Source: Cylicocyclus nassatus
Lineage: Eukaryota > Nematoda > Chromadorea > Rhabditida > Strongylidae
NCBI GenBank assembly: GCA_958299035.1
Contig: CATQJL010000112.1
Location: 18,575,361-18,639,360, forward strand
DNA: 64,000 nt
Reading direction: 5' to 3'
Below are positions 13,901 through 25,038 of this stretch, piece by piece (position 1 is the stretch's first letter; each line of letters starts with the position of its first letter). Made by a program: the position numbers and the translations under genes. Under the pieces are notes generated by a model, which made no database searches, was not told the DNA's origin, and worked only from the letters and a program-made list of their open reading frames with translations.

Positions 13901-16900
13901 CTTAATGAATGTTTATAAGTGATAAGGGCTAGTTGCAATATGTTATTACTCGGTTTTGTGTCGAATTTAATGTGTTGATGGTTTCTGTAACCCTCAACCA
14001 TTGATAAGCGTTACATTCTATAAGCCTACGGAATCCCTTAGCTTAAATGGTGAGTTACCACTCTTGAGTATCTAATTACTCGAGAGTGAGTGTTACCTGT
14101 GCGTCAGGAATGTAGCCAATTGGCGGCATCTCCTTTCAAGCACCAGCTCGTGTACACTGTATCCTGTACTCATTTCAACTCCACCTTTCTTCGTATATAA
14201 GAAACCTCCGAATGTATTAGGTTGTCTCACAAGTTTTTTTTTTCAGTTTTAAGTGTAAAGCAGTAAGTCACATACTTCTTAATTCTGACTGAGATGCAGG
14301 GTACCGTTCGATAGAGAAAGGCAAGCTTTATAAGATGGCGTGTAAGCAGCTTTAGCGCACGAATTAGAAGCCGAAATCTGGATACTTTTGGATGCCCAAA
14401 AAATTGGAAATTTTCTATAACTTTTTCCTAAGAAAACCAGATTCCAAACTCGCTCACGCATTTTCACCCCACAGAACACATTCATATGTGGCGTTGCTGT
14501 TTGTTTCTGTGTTAGAAACCGAGAAAACCAAAATTTTCAGGCCAAAAGAGCGATGGTGCGCTGTTTTCACACAGATAAATGTATACTACAGCCCTTTAGA
14601 AGTACAGACACAGATTTCCAGCTTTCTATAAGCCCTAATTCCCGAGAAATATTGATTTCCATGGAACACCTTAGCAAAAAAAGCTAAGTGCGATAATTTT
14701 CAAGAACTAGCGCTTCCAGGAAGCTGAAAATCTATCGATGTGTTATTGAAGGCCTGTAGTATACATTCACCTGTGTAATAACAGCGCAGCATCGCTTTTT
14801 TGAGAGCTTGAAAATTCTGGTTTTCTCGGTTTCTAGCACTCAAATAAATACAGCAACGGCACAAATGTGTTGTGTAGAGTGTATACGCGTGAGCGAGTTT
14901 GGGACCTGATAGTTTTCTTTGGGCAAAGTTATAGAAATTTTTTTTTAAAAATTCTCAGATTTCGGCTTCTAACTCATAATTTCCTGAAGCTAGTGCGAAC
15001 ACTTACACGACATCTATAGAGCTTGCTTTGCTCAATCGAACGGTACACTGCAACTCAGCCAGAATTGAGTAGTGTGTGACTTATTGCGGCAGAAATTCAA
15101 AAACATTTGTAAGACAACCTAATTCATAGGTTCCTACCCGGCTACTACCGGGACGCCTCGATTGCTCTCTCTGTTAGAATCCACGTCACGTCTACCCCAT
15201 TCACCTGGTGCACACCAAATTGGTGCATCTCCAGTGAATTTCCTTGCATTTTCCCGCGGAAGTCAAGGCCTAAAGACCCGCGGGCAGGACACTGGACATT
15301 GAACCTCTCCTTGCGCGCTCTTTTCGCAAGAGACGCGAGAGTAGTAAAGAAAACTGTTGCTTCTACAACTCCACTGCAAATTGAACCCCTTTCGCGAGCT
15401 CTATTCGTAAGAGACCAGAGGGTAATAAAGTACCAGCTGGCAGTAGGTAATCCTTAATTTCTGAAAAATTTCTTTGCGTGCTCTTTCCCTAAAGACCAGG
15501 GAGTGGGAAGAATTTTGTGCAGCAAACACCACCACGACTTGTGAAACTCTTTTCGCGCGTCCTTTTTGTAAGGAACCAAAGAGTGAATCTGTTTGTGTGT
15601 GCACTTCCAACCTCTCTTTTTCTTCGCAAGTCCTGCAAAGGAGCCAGAGTTAGAAATAAGAGATTTTAAAGGAAGAAAGAACAAGACAAGAATCAAATTT
15701 GCTTGTTAAGCTTCGAAGTTCCACCAAAAACTTAAGCTTTTAGTCCTCACGGGACAGGTTCATCACATCTTAACGTGCAGCACAGAGTACAAGCCAACAG
15801 GCACGCTTGCTGACAAATACTAAAAGCTTGGCGCTCACTTGCCAGCTCACTAAAAGACTTCCTTGCATCCAACAAGGACAGTTGTCATACGAGATCAGCA
15901 CTGCTGAAAACATAGAAACCACAGCAAAGCCCCAGCTTTTGGACTACAGAGAAAATTTAAAAAAAGACACGAGGAACATTCAAAGATGGCCTCACTCCAA
16001 CTTTTTAAGGTCAATATCAACAACGCCTGAAAAATTGTGAATTCCCACGAGTCACAGATTGAAAAGGTTGATGTCTCCCACATTCCCCACACTGAAGGAA
16101 GAATGTAAGCAGTACATGAAAGACAAAACGGGATTAAACCAATCTTCTCAACTTTCTACACAACGCAGTGAAGCTTCAAGAGACGCAGATCAACTCCGTA
16201 ATTGAGTAAATCAGCGCACGAATCAAGGAAAAAGAAAGGAGGAACTGATGATGGAGCTCAGCAAGCATTTAGAGATGGAGTTACTTGACCTGGAAGTGAT
16301 TGTAGTGCAGTGGCGGACAAGGATAGAGTTCTGGCAGCATGAACTGAAAGAACAAGGCGCACTTCTGCACTGCGATGCTTCGAGCATACCGAGTCAACCA
16401 AGCAGTGATAATGGACAAGCTTGGATTCCAGAACGTAACGAAAGGCAGATTAAAATTCGGAAAACAGCTGGAAATCCCCACCTTCTCGGGCAATTTCCGA
16501 GAATTCAGTAGTTTCTGGACGGTATTTGAATCTCTCATCAACAGTGACGAGGAACCATCCGACACAGACCAATTCTTGTTCCTGACACGAGCCCTGAGAG
16601 GAAAAGCAGCAGCCACTTTGTGCTGCATACCCGTCGTTGGAGAGATATGTCAAAAAGCGATAGATCTCTTGAAGAAACACTTCGATCGCTTTGCCAACAT
16701 GGCAGACATACTCATAAAGAAGATCGAAAAATTTTTCAGAGCGTCAGACAGTCCGAAAAGCTGCCGAGAAACCTTTTTAACAATTAATGCAAGGATAATT
16801 CATCTTGAACAAGCAGGAACGAAGATGAACGCAAACAGAGTTTAGCGTCGAATAATCTTCTCTAAATTCCATTTGTGTGACCGCCATCCAAAAGGAAGCT

Positions 16901-19900
16901 GTACAAGGTGATTCGTTCAATGTTGCCGGAATCCTGAACGCTATCGACAGCATCATTTCATTGCGAGAGACAATTCTGCTAACAACGCAAAACTCGTCGA
17001 ATTGAAACAATAAACCAAGGAGTCTGTTGGAGATGTTTTGCAAGTAATCATAGCTCAAACGTTTGTTAATGGAGTATGTCCTGAATGCGAGGGATTACAC
17101 CACGGAATCCTTTGCTTGTCCGAATAAGGCAAGGCAGTAGGTCTACCACACAAGCTTGAATTCTTCAGTCAACTATCATCAGCGTTCGCCTGCTTCTTTG
17201 CCAAAATATGACACCAACCAGGATCGTCGCGACATGGGTAATATGCACTTTGTACAAGGCTCACAGAATGAACAAGGAGTTCACAATATAAACGTACTTC
17301 TACGCGCGCATAATCAGTGCGTTTTTTAAAATCACCTCAGCATAGATTTTCAACGAAGCAGAGCACTACCAACCAACAATCACGTTCCTTCTCCGCGGCA
17401 CAACGATGCTTCATCAGGTCAGGACTCTGTGAAGAACTCAAGCTTCCAGTCGTTCGAAGTACTTCATTCATTACATCAGGAATGGGCGCACAACAAGAGC
17501 AATTCAAATCATCTGAAGTGCGTATCATCTTGAAAAGCCTTCATAGCTCAGAAAAACTCAAGAAGTTGTCATTGCATCCAAGCAGAAGCTAACTACTGAA
17601 ATGCAGACGGCAAGTCTCACGGAAGCAGACGTGCGTTTCATCATTGATGAGAAGCTGATTATCGCGCTAGATACGCTCTCCTATAAAAGCGTTTCACCCG
17701 ATTTGAGGGACAAGATCTCTTGAGTCTTGTCACTCTTCACAAAGAAAGAGTGCGCAAGGTTCCTTCAGGGCTCATTTTGACCCCAACCGTCTTCGAATAC
17801 GTCATATCTGGAACAAGCCGCACCACTACTAGTGCAAAACTCGTCGGAATATTTGGCTGCATATCAACACAGCCTGGACCAATCAGGAAGAGTCGCTTGA
17901 TATCCCAACATCACAACAAGCAATGGGCGAAACGAAGACGTGCTCTGATTCCAGCATGAAGAACACACGAACAGAAATCGAGGGATTGTTGACGAAAACC
18001 ACTCCAAAGGAAATCATTTCCACCAACAAAACTGCAGCACTTTTTTTTTTCAAAGGAAAAATCCGAATTCGTAGAGCACACATTTGAAGGTATCATTTTC
18101 AATGATATCCGAGCAGACAGACAACGCTGGTTGAACACAATCCGTTACTTAATAAGCTTTTCCGACCTGCGCTCTAATTCTGCGATGATGTGAAATGGAA
18201 TAACAACCACATCGTCGTATGAGGATCTTAGGACGCAAGCAGAGACAGAGATGACGAAGGCATTATGGGGAAAACATCAAAAAGGTTCACCACTCATCAA
18301 AATGACGCCCAGCGAGATAATGATCTTCAATAATGCTTCTACTATCCATTGAGTTGTCAAGGAGCGAAAGGCGACGACGACGAGCAACGCCAAAGCCTAA
18401 TCCGTTTCATCAACGACCTCATTTGGTCATACCATTGTGCAGTCTTTGGAGTTATTTTGGTTTGATAGTTGCCATGAGGACGGAGCCACCGTCGCGCGTG
18501 GACCCATTTGATGCGCAGTTTTCTTAGGTTCCATGCAGCGAATCCGCCGTGCTTTTGAATAATGGACCTACATGCTGGTGAAATGCGTTGTGCAAAATTC
18601 TGGCTCGAGATGTTTGCTGCAACCCGCTTTATGAATTTCGTGACAGACAGATAACACACACAGACGGACAAACAGACAGACTGTCTTGGCGCTTTATTGC
18701 CCGTGCGCCAGGAGTGTAGCTTGGTGGCACCTCCTTTGATACCAATTCGTTTACATGTACCCAGTACTCGGTTCAGCCCCGCCTTCCTTTGTTTGTGAGG
18801 AGCCTCCGAATGTATTAGAGATTTCTCCCCGGCTACCATCGGGACGCCTCGATCCTCTATTGGAATCCACGTCACCTGTGCGAATAAATCTATATGCCAC
18901 TTCATCTGCCTCATTCACGTGGTACACACCAAATTGGTGCATCGTCCAGTGGACTTCCTTGCATTTTCCCGCGGAAGTTAAGGGCTAAAGACCCGCGTGG
19001 CAGGACACATCAAATAAGGGCTAGTTGAATTATGTTATTTATTTCTCAGTTCTATGTGCCTCAATGAACATAACAATTATCTATGCGAGACATCCTCGTG
19101 GTTGAATAAAACAAGCCCTCGTGGGGCTTGAGACAAAACCGCTACACATTAGTGTTTTGATGAGGCAGTGAGGTTTATGATGTCTGTCATTTAGATTACC
19201 CAATTTTTGATTTAATCAGGCTTGATTGTATTGCCATTGTTACTTTTTTTTACTTACAAGACCATTTTCCTAGTTACAAATGAGATCATACGTAAACTTT
19301 AGCAATACCAAATCAATATTTATATGGAAATATTTTATATGTAAAAATTTGTGTTTTGCAGGCTATGTCCTTTGATGATGCAGACGATGCGTCGTCATCA
19401 TCGTCTCGGCGTAATTCAGCTAACGAAAAGGCTCGTCAGAATCTTCTCGCACAACGACGTCAGAGTCAAGTCCAGGTTTGTGAGATTCGGCTGAGTAAGT
19501 AACCGAGGAAGGAAGATTTATCTGACCAGAAATTTTCAAAACAGAAGATAACTGGGATTAAATTTGGTTCAATTATCGTAGTAAAATTTTTAGCTTGCCT
19601 TACATTTAGAGAATGACAGGGGAGAAAAAGAACGGAGCCTATTAAAAGTCTCAAAACCCGAAAATAGATTAGAAAGTAAACAAATGTGCAAAAAAATCTA
19701 GTTTTTGCAATTTGTTCATCTTTATAGTGTAGAAGGTTACTTTTTAGTCCTAGACTTCTAGGGTCGGCTCTGTCCCTTCTTTGGTCAAATCAAAAGTAAG
19801 CCACGAACGAAGTGACATGGTATTGCAAGTCATACAAAACTAGAAAAGAGAAACAATTGCTTGCATTTTTTGAAAAAACGACGCACAACCGCCCGATTCA

Positions 19901-22252
19901 TGTGATATCACCGGAGCGCGGCCATATCTCGCTTTAGAGTGGACGAATTTAAGGACACCATTCGACTCAGCTCGGCGCGGCGCATCTACTGATATATAGA
20001 AGAAGTGCATGTTTGGATACAGTAGAAGGCCAGATTCTACGAATCGTTTCATATTTTTGCTTACGGTAGGCTACTTAGTGTGATTTTTCATTGCATTCAC
20101 TGGGCAACCTACCGCAAGCAAAAATCTGAAAGTGTGGGAATGTGGCATCCTACGTGTCCAAGAGGTACTTTCATATATCAGAAAATGCGCCGCGCCAAAT
20201 TGAGTTGAATGGTGTCCTTGGATTATGAATTCGTCCACTGTGAAGCGAGATATGGCCACGCTCCGGTGACTATTTCATTATCTTTTTGCCGTGAATTATC
20301 TATTTACGTAGGGGCATTACCTAATCGAAAAAACTGGGTGTATGATTTTCCCCTTGTGAAAATTTATCGGAAATTGCTATCTGAGAAGTTGACCGAGCGG
20401 CAATTCCTATAATTCATTCGTTGCCGAGAAAGTCGACTCTAAGCATTTGCCCAGATAGTACTCTTATCGTACTCGAGGATGCTGATTTGTTCGCCTGGAA
20501 AAGATGGGGCGAGAGTTTAGAATTATATTTCTCGGGCACGAATGTATCAGTAACTTTCAGTCTGGTTTGAAGGGCACTGCTATTGGGAAACAATTTATAC
20601 CACATTTGTAAGAAGAAAGAAACATTGGGCAACAACATTAGCGCAGTCAGTTATGTTCCAAGCGAAATCATGTGTTTTCCTCTTGGATTGAATTTCTTTA
20701 CAACATTTTGTTCATTGAAAATTTGCACTTTGTGTATGCTTAACAGCATTGAGTTGCAATCTTTTCCCCAAAAATTGAGCAATTCCTTCCCTTGAGTAAT
20801 TTTAGTTATCTCATTTCAGCTTGTCCAAGCAATGTCTGGTCGACGAACATCGACAACACTCATTCCGCTCACTGCCGCTCAAATTCATCTAATAAGAGCA
20901 CTTTGGAGACAAATTTATACGAGTAAAGGTCCAACTGTAGTTGGAAGCAGTATCTATCATAGACTGTGCTTCAAATGTCCTCAGGTAGGGGTATACTTGG
21001 TTTTTTCTTTGATCATAATTTATAGAATTGTGTTTCAGGTGAAGGAACAAATTCGACGAGTGCCTTTGCCAGTCAAGTTCCAAAATTATGATAGTTTCAT
21101 CAAGGCACACTGCAAAGCTATTGGTGAACTGATAGATCAGGTTTGTTACACTCTTAACCAAGGCGTTTGACAGATTTTTGGAAGGCATCAAGTAAACCAT
21201 TCCCTTTAAGTGAACCACTCCTTTTGGACTAAGCGAAATATTCCTCAAATCCTAACAAGCTTTCAACCTACGATCTTCTTTCGAGTAATTGATTTTGAAG
21301 CATTCGAATTTGAACTTAAAAGATCAAAAGAAGTGTTCAGAACATTATAAAGGCAAGCCGTATGTAGAAAAAAATTCACAGTTTATGAAGATCTGAAAAC
21401 TCCAAGAGAAATTTTATAGTCGAGTAAGCTCTCTTCGCCACTGTAAAACGGCCCTTTTGCACCCCTATAGTACGTCGCAAGTCGCAGAATACGCAAAACC
21501 GCATTTTCGCAGGAAAACCAATAGTTCTTTTGGTGTATCTTGATTTTAATGAGTGTAAGAGAACTTTAACCCCAGTTCTTCTGTGTATTTTCAAAATCAT
21601 AATCATTATTTTTTCAAATTTAAACATTATCTATCAATCACTATTCTTTAGATTGTGGAAAATCTTGACAACCTTGACAATATGACGGATGAACTAGTGC
21701 GTATTGGTAGAGTACACGCGAAGTTACTGCGTGGTGAACTTACAGGTCGGTAAACTCCCTACATTCCATTTTTGCAGAGAAATTCTTTCGTATTTTCAGG
21801 AAAACTCTGGAATGTTGTAGCTGAAACATTTATCGATTGCACCCTGGAATGGGGTGATCGCAGATGTCGATCTGAAACAGTAAGAAAAGCCTGGGCACTC
21901 ATCGTTGCATTTGTAATTGAGAAGATAAAACTTGGACATCATGAACAGGTACGGTAGATAACCTTTTATTCAACTAGCTAGTCGGCTGGAAGGCGGGGTT
22001 TTGTGACCTAATTGAGGCCGCTCGCGCCCGCGGAGTCTGCGTCTCTCTCGCGCGCATGCTTTCTGATCATTATCTAGCCTTAACTAGGTCACGAAGCCCC
22101 GCCTTCCAGCCGCCAAGCCAGTTGAACCAAAGGGTTGTTTCAGCAGATACTTGAAACTTTAGAAATTTTGTTTTTTTTAGAGAAAACTGATGCTTGCCAC
22201 ACGTCAATCGCTGCCGTCTATTGAAGTACCTTTTCATTCAATGAGACTTTAA
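4904..22252 (+). CDS. Globin-family protein with long disordered N-terminus (5' incomplete)
   Basis: Nine exons join in frame: 4904-4989, 5666-5747, 13065-13208, 19362-19475, 20820-20984, 21039-21140, 21652-21745, 21800-21948, 22181-22252. All have GT/AG introns, and together they encode 335 residues before TAA. Residues 1-142 are Ser/Pro/Arg/Gln-rich and low complexity (for example SSPPPAPQPASRPTSRSPRQ). From about residue 158 the chain reads as a globin: helix A with Trp (LIRALW), an E-helix-like FIKAHCKAIGELID with His as likely E7, then GRVHAKL with the probable proximal F8 His, and a long G/H region with Trp and Cys. Nematodes have large globin families, often with extended termini. The specific orthologue is not identified. 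The start codon is missing, so one or more upstream exons remain unplaced. Introns up to 7.3 kb are filled with mobile elements. Confidence 0.8.
6646..6955. repeat. Inner foldback repeat
   Basis: The arms 6,646-6,780 and 6,815-6,955 are near-perfect reverse complements, sharing for example CAAAATCTGACAGGGGTCC, around a roughly 35-bp loop. It ends directly beside the TTAA target site of the adjacent MITE. Confidence 0.75.
6957..7522. mobile_element. piggyBac-like MITE, copy 1
   Basis: The element starts CACGTTGATGACGA and ends with the near-complement TCGTCAACGTG. It is flanked on both sides by TTAA (6,953-6,956 and 7,523-7,526), the target duplication typical of piggyBac-class transposons. 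Internally it has several copies of TTGCGCGACA-type segments and GGGCGGGGC runs, and no transposase. The second copy (38,344-38,879) shares the CACGTT start and TTAA target. Confidence 0.65.
9106..9406. repeat. Foldback repeat, family B copy 1
   Basis: Arms carrying GGGTCGCCACGCCCAT (around 9,175) and ATGGGCGTGGCGACCC (around 9,325) are inverted. The outer ends contain TTTCGCTGCAAAAG and its near-complement CTTCTGCAGCGGG. The same architecture appears at 12,740-12,935. Confidence 0.75.
12740..12935. repeat. Foldback repeat, family B copy 2
   Basis: Inverted arms with GGGGTCGCCACGCCCATCA and its complement flank a loop of about 15 bp. Outer sequences are TTTCGCTGCAAAAGGTGT and ACACCTTTTGCACCGGG. 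It is shorter than copy 1 because the central spacer is missing. Confidence 0.75.
14091..15291 (+). repeat. Left LTR of BEL/Pao element, interrupted
   Basis: It aligns piecewise to the right LTR (18,691-19,007). The left copy is split at the shared GAATGTATTAG motif by the mariner-like foldback at 14,217-15,122. It resumes with CCCGGCTACTACCGGGACGCC at about 15,136. Confidence 0.7.
14217..15122. mobile_element. Mariner-like foldback MITE nested in the LTR
   Basis: Terminal inverted repeats read TTAGGTTGTCTCACAAG at the left and the complement of TTAGGTTGTCTTACAAA at the right. TA immediately precedes the left end; the right flank is TT, so the TA duplication is not intact there. The whole roughly 906-bp element is a long inverted repeat, for example CAATCGAACGGTAC at 15,036 against GTACCGTTCGAT at 14,301. 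The TTAGGTTG ends resemble mariner-family termini. No transposase is present. Confidence 0.6.
16375..16845 (+). pseudogene. BEL/Pao Gag-like fragment (DUF1759-type)
   Basis: An open frame of 156 residues contains the family signature for BEL/Pao Gag: IPTFSGNFREFSSFW, then FESLINSDEEPSDTDQFLFL, then ALRGKAAATL and a KAIDLLKKHFDR segment. In the family this region builds the capsid-like particle. The upstream part of Gag is in another frame (16,248-16,511 is also open), so at least one frameshift separates them. A stop at 16,843 cuts off the C-terminus. It is non-functional as read. Confidence 0.7.
17380..17960 (+). pseudogene. BEL/Pao protease and linker fragments
   Basis: In one frame, RSGLCEELKLPVVRSTSFIT resembles the segment after the aspartic-protease active site of BEL/Pao polyproteins. 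Around 17,620 SLTEADVRFIIDEKL matches the conserved LTEADVRFI motif. From 17,720 HKERVRKVPSGLILTPTVFE matches the downstream linker. The three pieces lie in different frames or are split by stops. The reverse transcriptase expected next is absent. Confidence 0.6.
18320..18690 (-). repeat. Unidentified repeat remnant ending in (CAGA)n tract
   Basis: Minus-strand frames are open over this stretch, and it ends near an ACAGACAGATAACACACACAG microsatellite at about 18,640-18,680 next to the right LTR. It has none of the BEL/Pao motifs and may be a different element inserted beside or inside the retroelement. I cannot name it. Confidence 0.3.
18691..19007 (+). repeat. Right LTR of BEL/Pao element
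   Basis: It matches the left LTR from the GTGCGCCAGGAGTGTAG start to the GGCAGGACA end, without the nested MITE, so it shows the uninterrupted LTR length of about 317 bp. The two copies have diverged by many substitutions, implying an old insertion. Confidence 0.7.
19870..20270. repeat. Foldback repeat, family A copy 2
   Basis: Arms at about 19,870-20,067 and 20,098-20,270 are inverted and share GGCCATATCTCGCTTTA, GGACACCATTCGACTCA and TTTTTGCTTACGGTAGG with their complements. They match 3,820-4,272. The right arm ends earlier than in copy 1. Confidence 0.75.
21982..22115. repeat. Short foldback repeat in globin intron
   Basis: GGCTGGAAGGCGGGGTTTTG at 21,984 is mirrored by CGAAGCCCCGCCTTCCAGCC at about 22,092. 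The loop is GC-rich with CTCGCGCGC. It lies in the intron between the last two globin exons. Confidence 0.7.
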
Positions 22253-22596
22253 ATTTTTTTATTCTAAGAAAGCAGTATATATCATCTTAAATACCGTAAT
22301 CCCATCAATCTAGTCTTATTTTATGCCTTGAAACACTTAATTATCTTACATGGGTTAGAATAGTGTTCTTAACAATTCCAGCAATATCCAGTGTGCGGGT
22401 GCTATAACTGGATGACCGAGCAGATCCACTACTCTCATCCGTGTTGTCACGTTTTTTTCTTGATTATTTTTTAGTGCTTTTGATTTTTGATCTCGCGAAG
22501 ATCGGTTTGTAATTGTTAGCCTGAATGAGCTTGTTATTTGAATTCAGTTTTTTTGTCTGATATTCAACATAATTGCGTTGTTGTATGTGAAAATAG

Positions 22597-22602
22597 AATA
22601 AA
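22597..22602 (+). terminator. Candidate globin polyadenylation signal
   Basis: An exact AATAAA lies 345 bp after the globin stop codon. It is the clearest signal on this strand before the next repeat. Confidence 0.4.
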
Positions 22603-22853
22603 TATTGTTTATGCGATTTGAATATAGTGTAGAGGAGCTTGATGTTAACTAGTAAGAGTTACTAATTAGTATCTCCTTGAAAAGTTATATGAGACATGCC
22701 GAATTTTATTTGTCTTTCCGATGGTTTATAGAAAAGCGTGTAGACTCACTGAAGCCCAATGTCCACCAAAATTTTTATATCTTTTTGTGATACATCCATG
22801 CTGAAAGACTGCTAAATGAAATACGTTCAAAAAGCACCTGTTTTTTTTTCTCA

Positions 22854-23083
22854 AGGGCAGGGCATACTTCACGCGATTTCAGTCGCGAGCGATTTGGCAA
22901 TATTCCAACTGTCCATAACTCACTGTAAGCACATTTTAAATGTACAGAAGATAGGGCATTTTAGCAATCCACGTAAGTTATACACACTATGCATGTGCAG
23001 TTTGCTAGTGTTGGATCTGAAAACTTCTGGCGAATTGCCAAATCGCTTCGCGACTGAAATCTCGTGAAGTATGCCCGGCCCTT
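22854..23083. mobile_element. Foldback MITE, family C copy 1
   Basis: The termini AGGGCAGGGCATACTTCACG and the complement TGAAGTATGCCCGGCCCT are inverted, with a further internal inverted GCGATTTCAGTCGCGA segment. A sister copy lies at 26,492-26,676. A related but distinct element with ACTTCACGCGATTT ends is at 28,272-28,474. Confidence 0.7.
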
Positions 23084-25038
23084 TACGCGTAGCGATCTCC
23101 TTGCGAACCCAAACTTGAAGGCATTTTATATTTTTCTCCTTTTTTTTCAAGCAAAGAAGATCGGTGATTTGAGCTAATACTAATAAGACTTCGATAAAAT
23201 CATTAAGCTGTTTGTTCACAGGCAACAAACCAGCGCATGAATTTCCCTCTGCATGCTTTTAGTGATTTTACATAATTGTTTCCTTGTATATCATGCAAAT
23301 CAAAGCGACAATGTGTGAGAATAAGCTCAAAATAACCATCAAGACAAAAGTATAACTCTAAGATGTGTTTCATTTGTTGAAACACTAGCATTTTTGCAGT
23401 AACTCGTGATTTTATCTCTACAATCTCCGCTGGCCGTTTCAAAATGTTCTTTCATCAGTCAAAACCTCTTCATTCAATTCACACCGATGTTTACCCTAAT
23501 GCTGTAGCAAACTCGTCAATTACTCGTAAAACTTCTTCTGAAAGAGATGAAGCCCCAATCTCTTGAAAAGGGGAAACAAAAAACTGGGTAAAAAGAGTCG
23601 GTTTGTGCAAATTGCTCGAAAAGGTGCAAAAGCATGTAAACTCAGCATTTTGCTCGTCGTTTCCGACATGGTGAGATTTTCTCGCTTCAAGTTAAGGTGA
23701 GACTGGAATTTCGAAAAGTAAGACCGAAACGATTCTTAAAAAATTTGGATGGCTTACAAATCATTGTTCTGTACTGAGAAATTGTGGTATGATCTTACTA
23801 GGGTTCTGGTCTCAGCTCCATAACAGATTGTAAAGAAAAACCGTGAGGCCAAAAAGGCGATTCCAAGTTGCTTTTGAAAAAATATAGCAACTCCAAGTTT
23901 GGAGTGAAGGAACCGTAAAAATCATAGAAATCATCAAAAGCTGATAATAGAAAGAAGCAAAAAACCTTTGGTCAAAGATAATTAATGAAACTGCTTTTCC
24001 CAAAACTCTAACAAAGCAATTTGGATTTTTCCACTCCATAAACATTGAATGGGAAAAGCATCAGAGAGTACATGAGTAATGGAAAACGCAAAAAATGTTA
24101 ATGGTACAAATAGAGACAGTTCCAATTTGATCAGAAATGGTCGTATTCATAAGTTGGAAAAAGGAAACAATATACAAACATTTGCAAAAAAACACTCGTT
24201 AGAGCAGCTCCCTAACATTCACTTCTTGTGACGGACTGATTGAACTCGTAACGAAAATATTTATTGGATCAACATTCTTCAAAAATTTATTTGATTTCCA
24301 AAAGGTAAACCAACAGCTTCACGGAATCGAGAGGAGATAAAAACAAAGATTCTCACAGTAAAAAAAACACAGAAAAAACCAAACAATTTACTATACACTA
24401 AAGAAGTTTGGGGACAATAAAGCAAGAACGATTAACTATTAACAAAAACAACGATAAAGCTTTCTTCTGCTTTCGGCGTTTGTTTTGCATCTTTCCTTCT
24501 TCTCGATTTTTATAAAACTACCTTCACTTTTTGTCGGTGGCAGATATTCAAACAACCTTCACTTTTAGCTCTGTCTCTAGACCAGGGCTCGGCACGAGCT
24601 GGCACCAGGGAATTTTCAAAACGAAATCCCCCTTGATTTTCGCTAAGTTTCAAAGTCCCCTTTGACTCTAAACCCTAAACCTAAAAAAACCCTCAAACGA
24701 AACGTCGGCTAAAAAACGTCGCAATTTGTCGACAAAAACGATATCCCCTTTGCTTTTTGTCCCAAAAACGTTAAATATGGAGTTTTGGTGCTTTTACGAT
24801 TCTTTTAAAGGCCGGCCATTTTCTAAAGAAGTCTAAAAGTGAGTGTAACCTACTGGTTCGGATATTTTGAACGGATATAAATAGTTTTTATCTAAACTCT
24901 GCTTACATTCGATTAGGAAATGTATATGTTTCATTCTTCAAACAAGTTATTCCAACACTGGCAGCAAATCTTCTTTGCGCAGTGAGTCTGCAGTGGAGAT
25001 GGCAGAAAAATCCTCATAAGCTTGTTTTAAATTAGAAA

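Larger units (their letters stand above)
14091..19007 (+). mobile_element. Degenerate BEL/Pao-type LTR retrotransposon
   Basis: Two direct repeats bound the element: a left LTR at about 14,091-15,291 (inflated by a nested foldback) and a right LTR at about 18,691-19,007. They share segments such as CCGGCTAC..CCGGGACGCC, CACACCAAATTGGTGCAT and TTGCATTTTCCCGCGGAAGT. Between them lie a Gag-like frame (16,375-16,845) and fragments of the protease and post-protease region (17,380-17,960). Reverse transcriptase, RNase H and integrase are not recognisable, so most of pol has been deleted. A TGGACATTGAACC segment just after the left LTR could be the primer-binding site. The host gene is on the same strand. 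Confidence 0.75.
13209..19361. other. Globin intron (exon 3-4), contains BEL/Pao remnant
   Basis: This is a 6.15-kb intron by the globin model. The stretches 13,209-14,090 and 19,008-19,361 hold no recognisable gene. Both contain a related 45-bp motif beginning ATAAGGGCTAGTTG (about 13,923 and 19,014), just outside the retroelement on each side. Confidence 0.6.
22253..25038. other. Intergenic region between the globin and lysine-rich genes
   Basis: No gene is recognised. It contains a foldback MITE (22,854-23,083) and, at about 24,586-24,620, a solo terminus CAGGGCTCGGCACGAGCTGG identical in type to the hAT-like MITE at 37,276-38,001. The remainder is AT-rich with short random frames. Confidence 0.5.

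Noticed and set aside
18357..18914. Minus-strand frame of 185 codons at the right LTR
   Set aside because: It runs across the right LTR and a microsatellite, so it cannot be one host gene; kept only as a repeat remnant.
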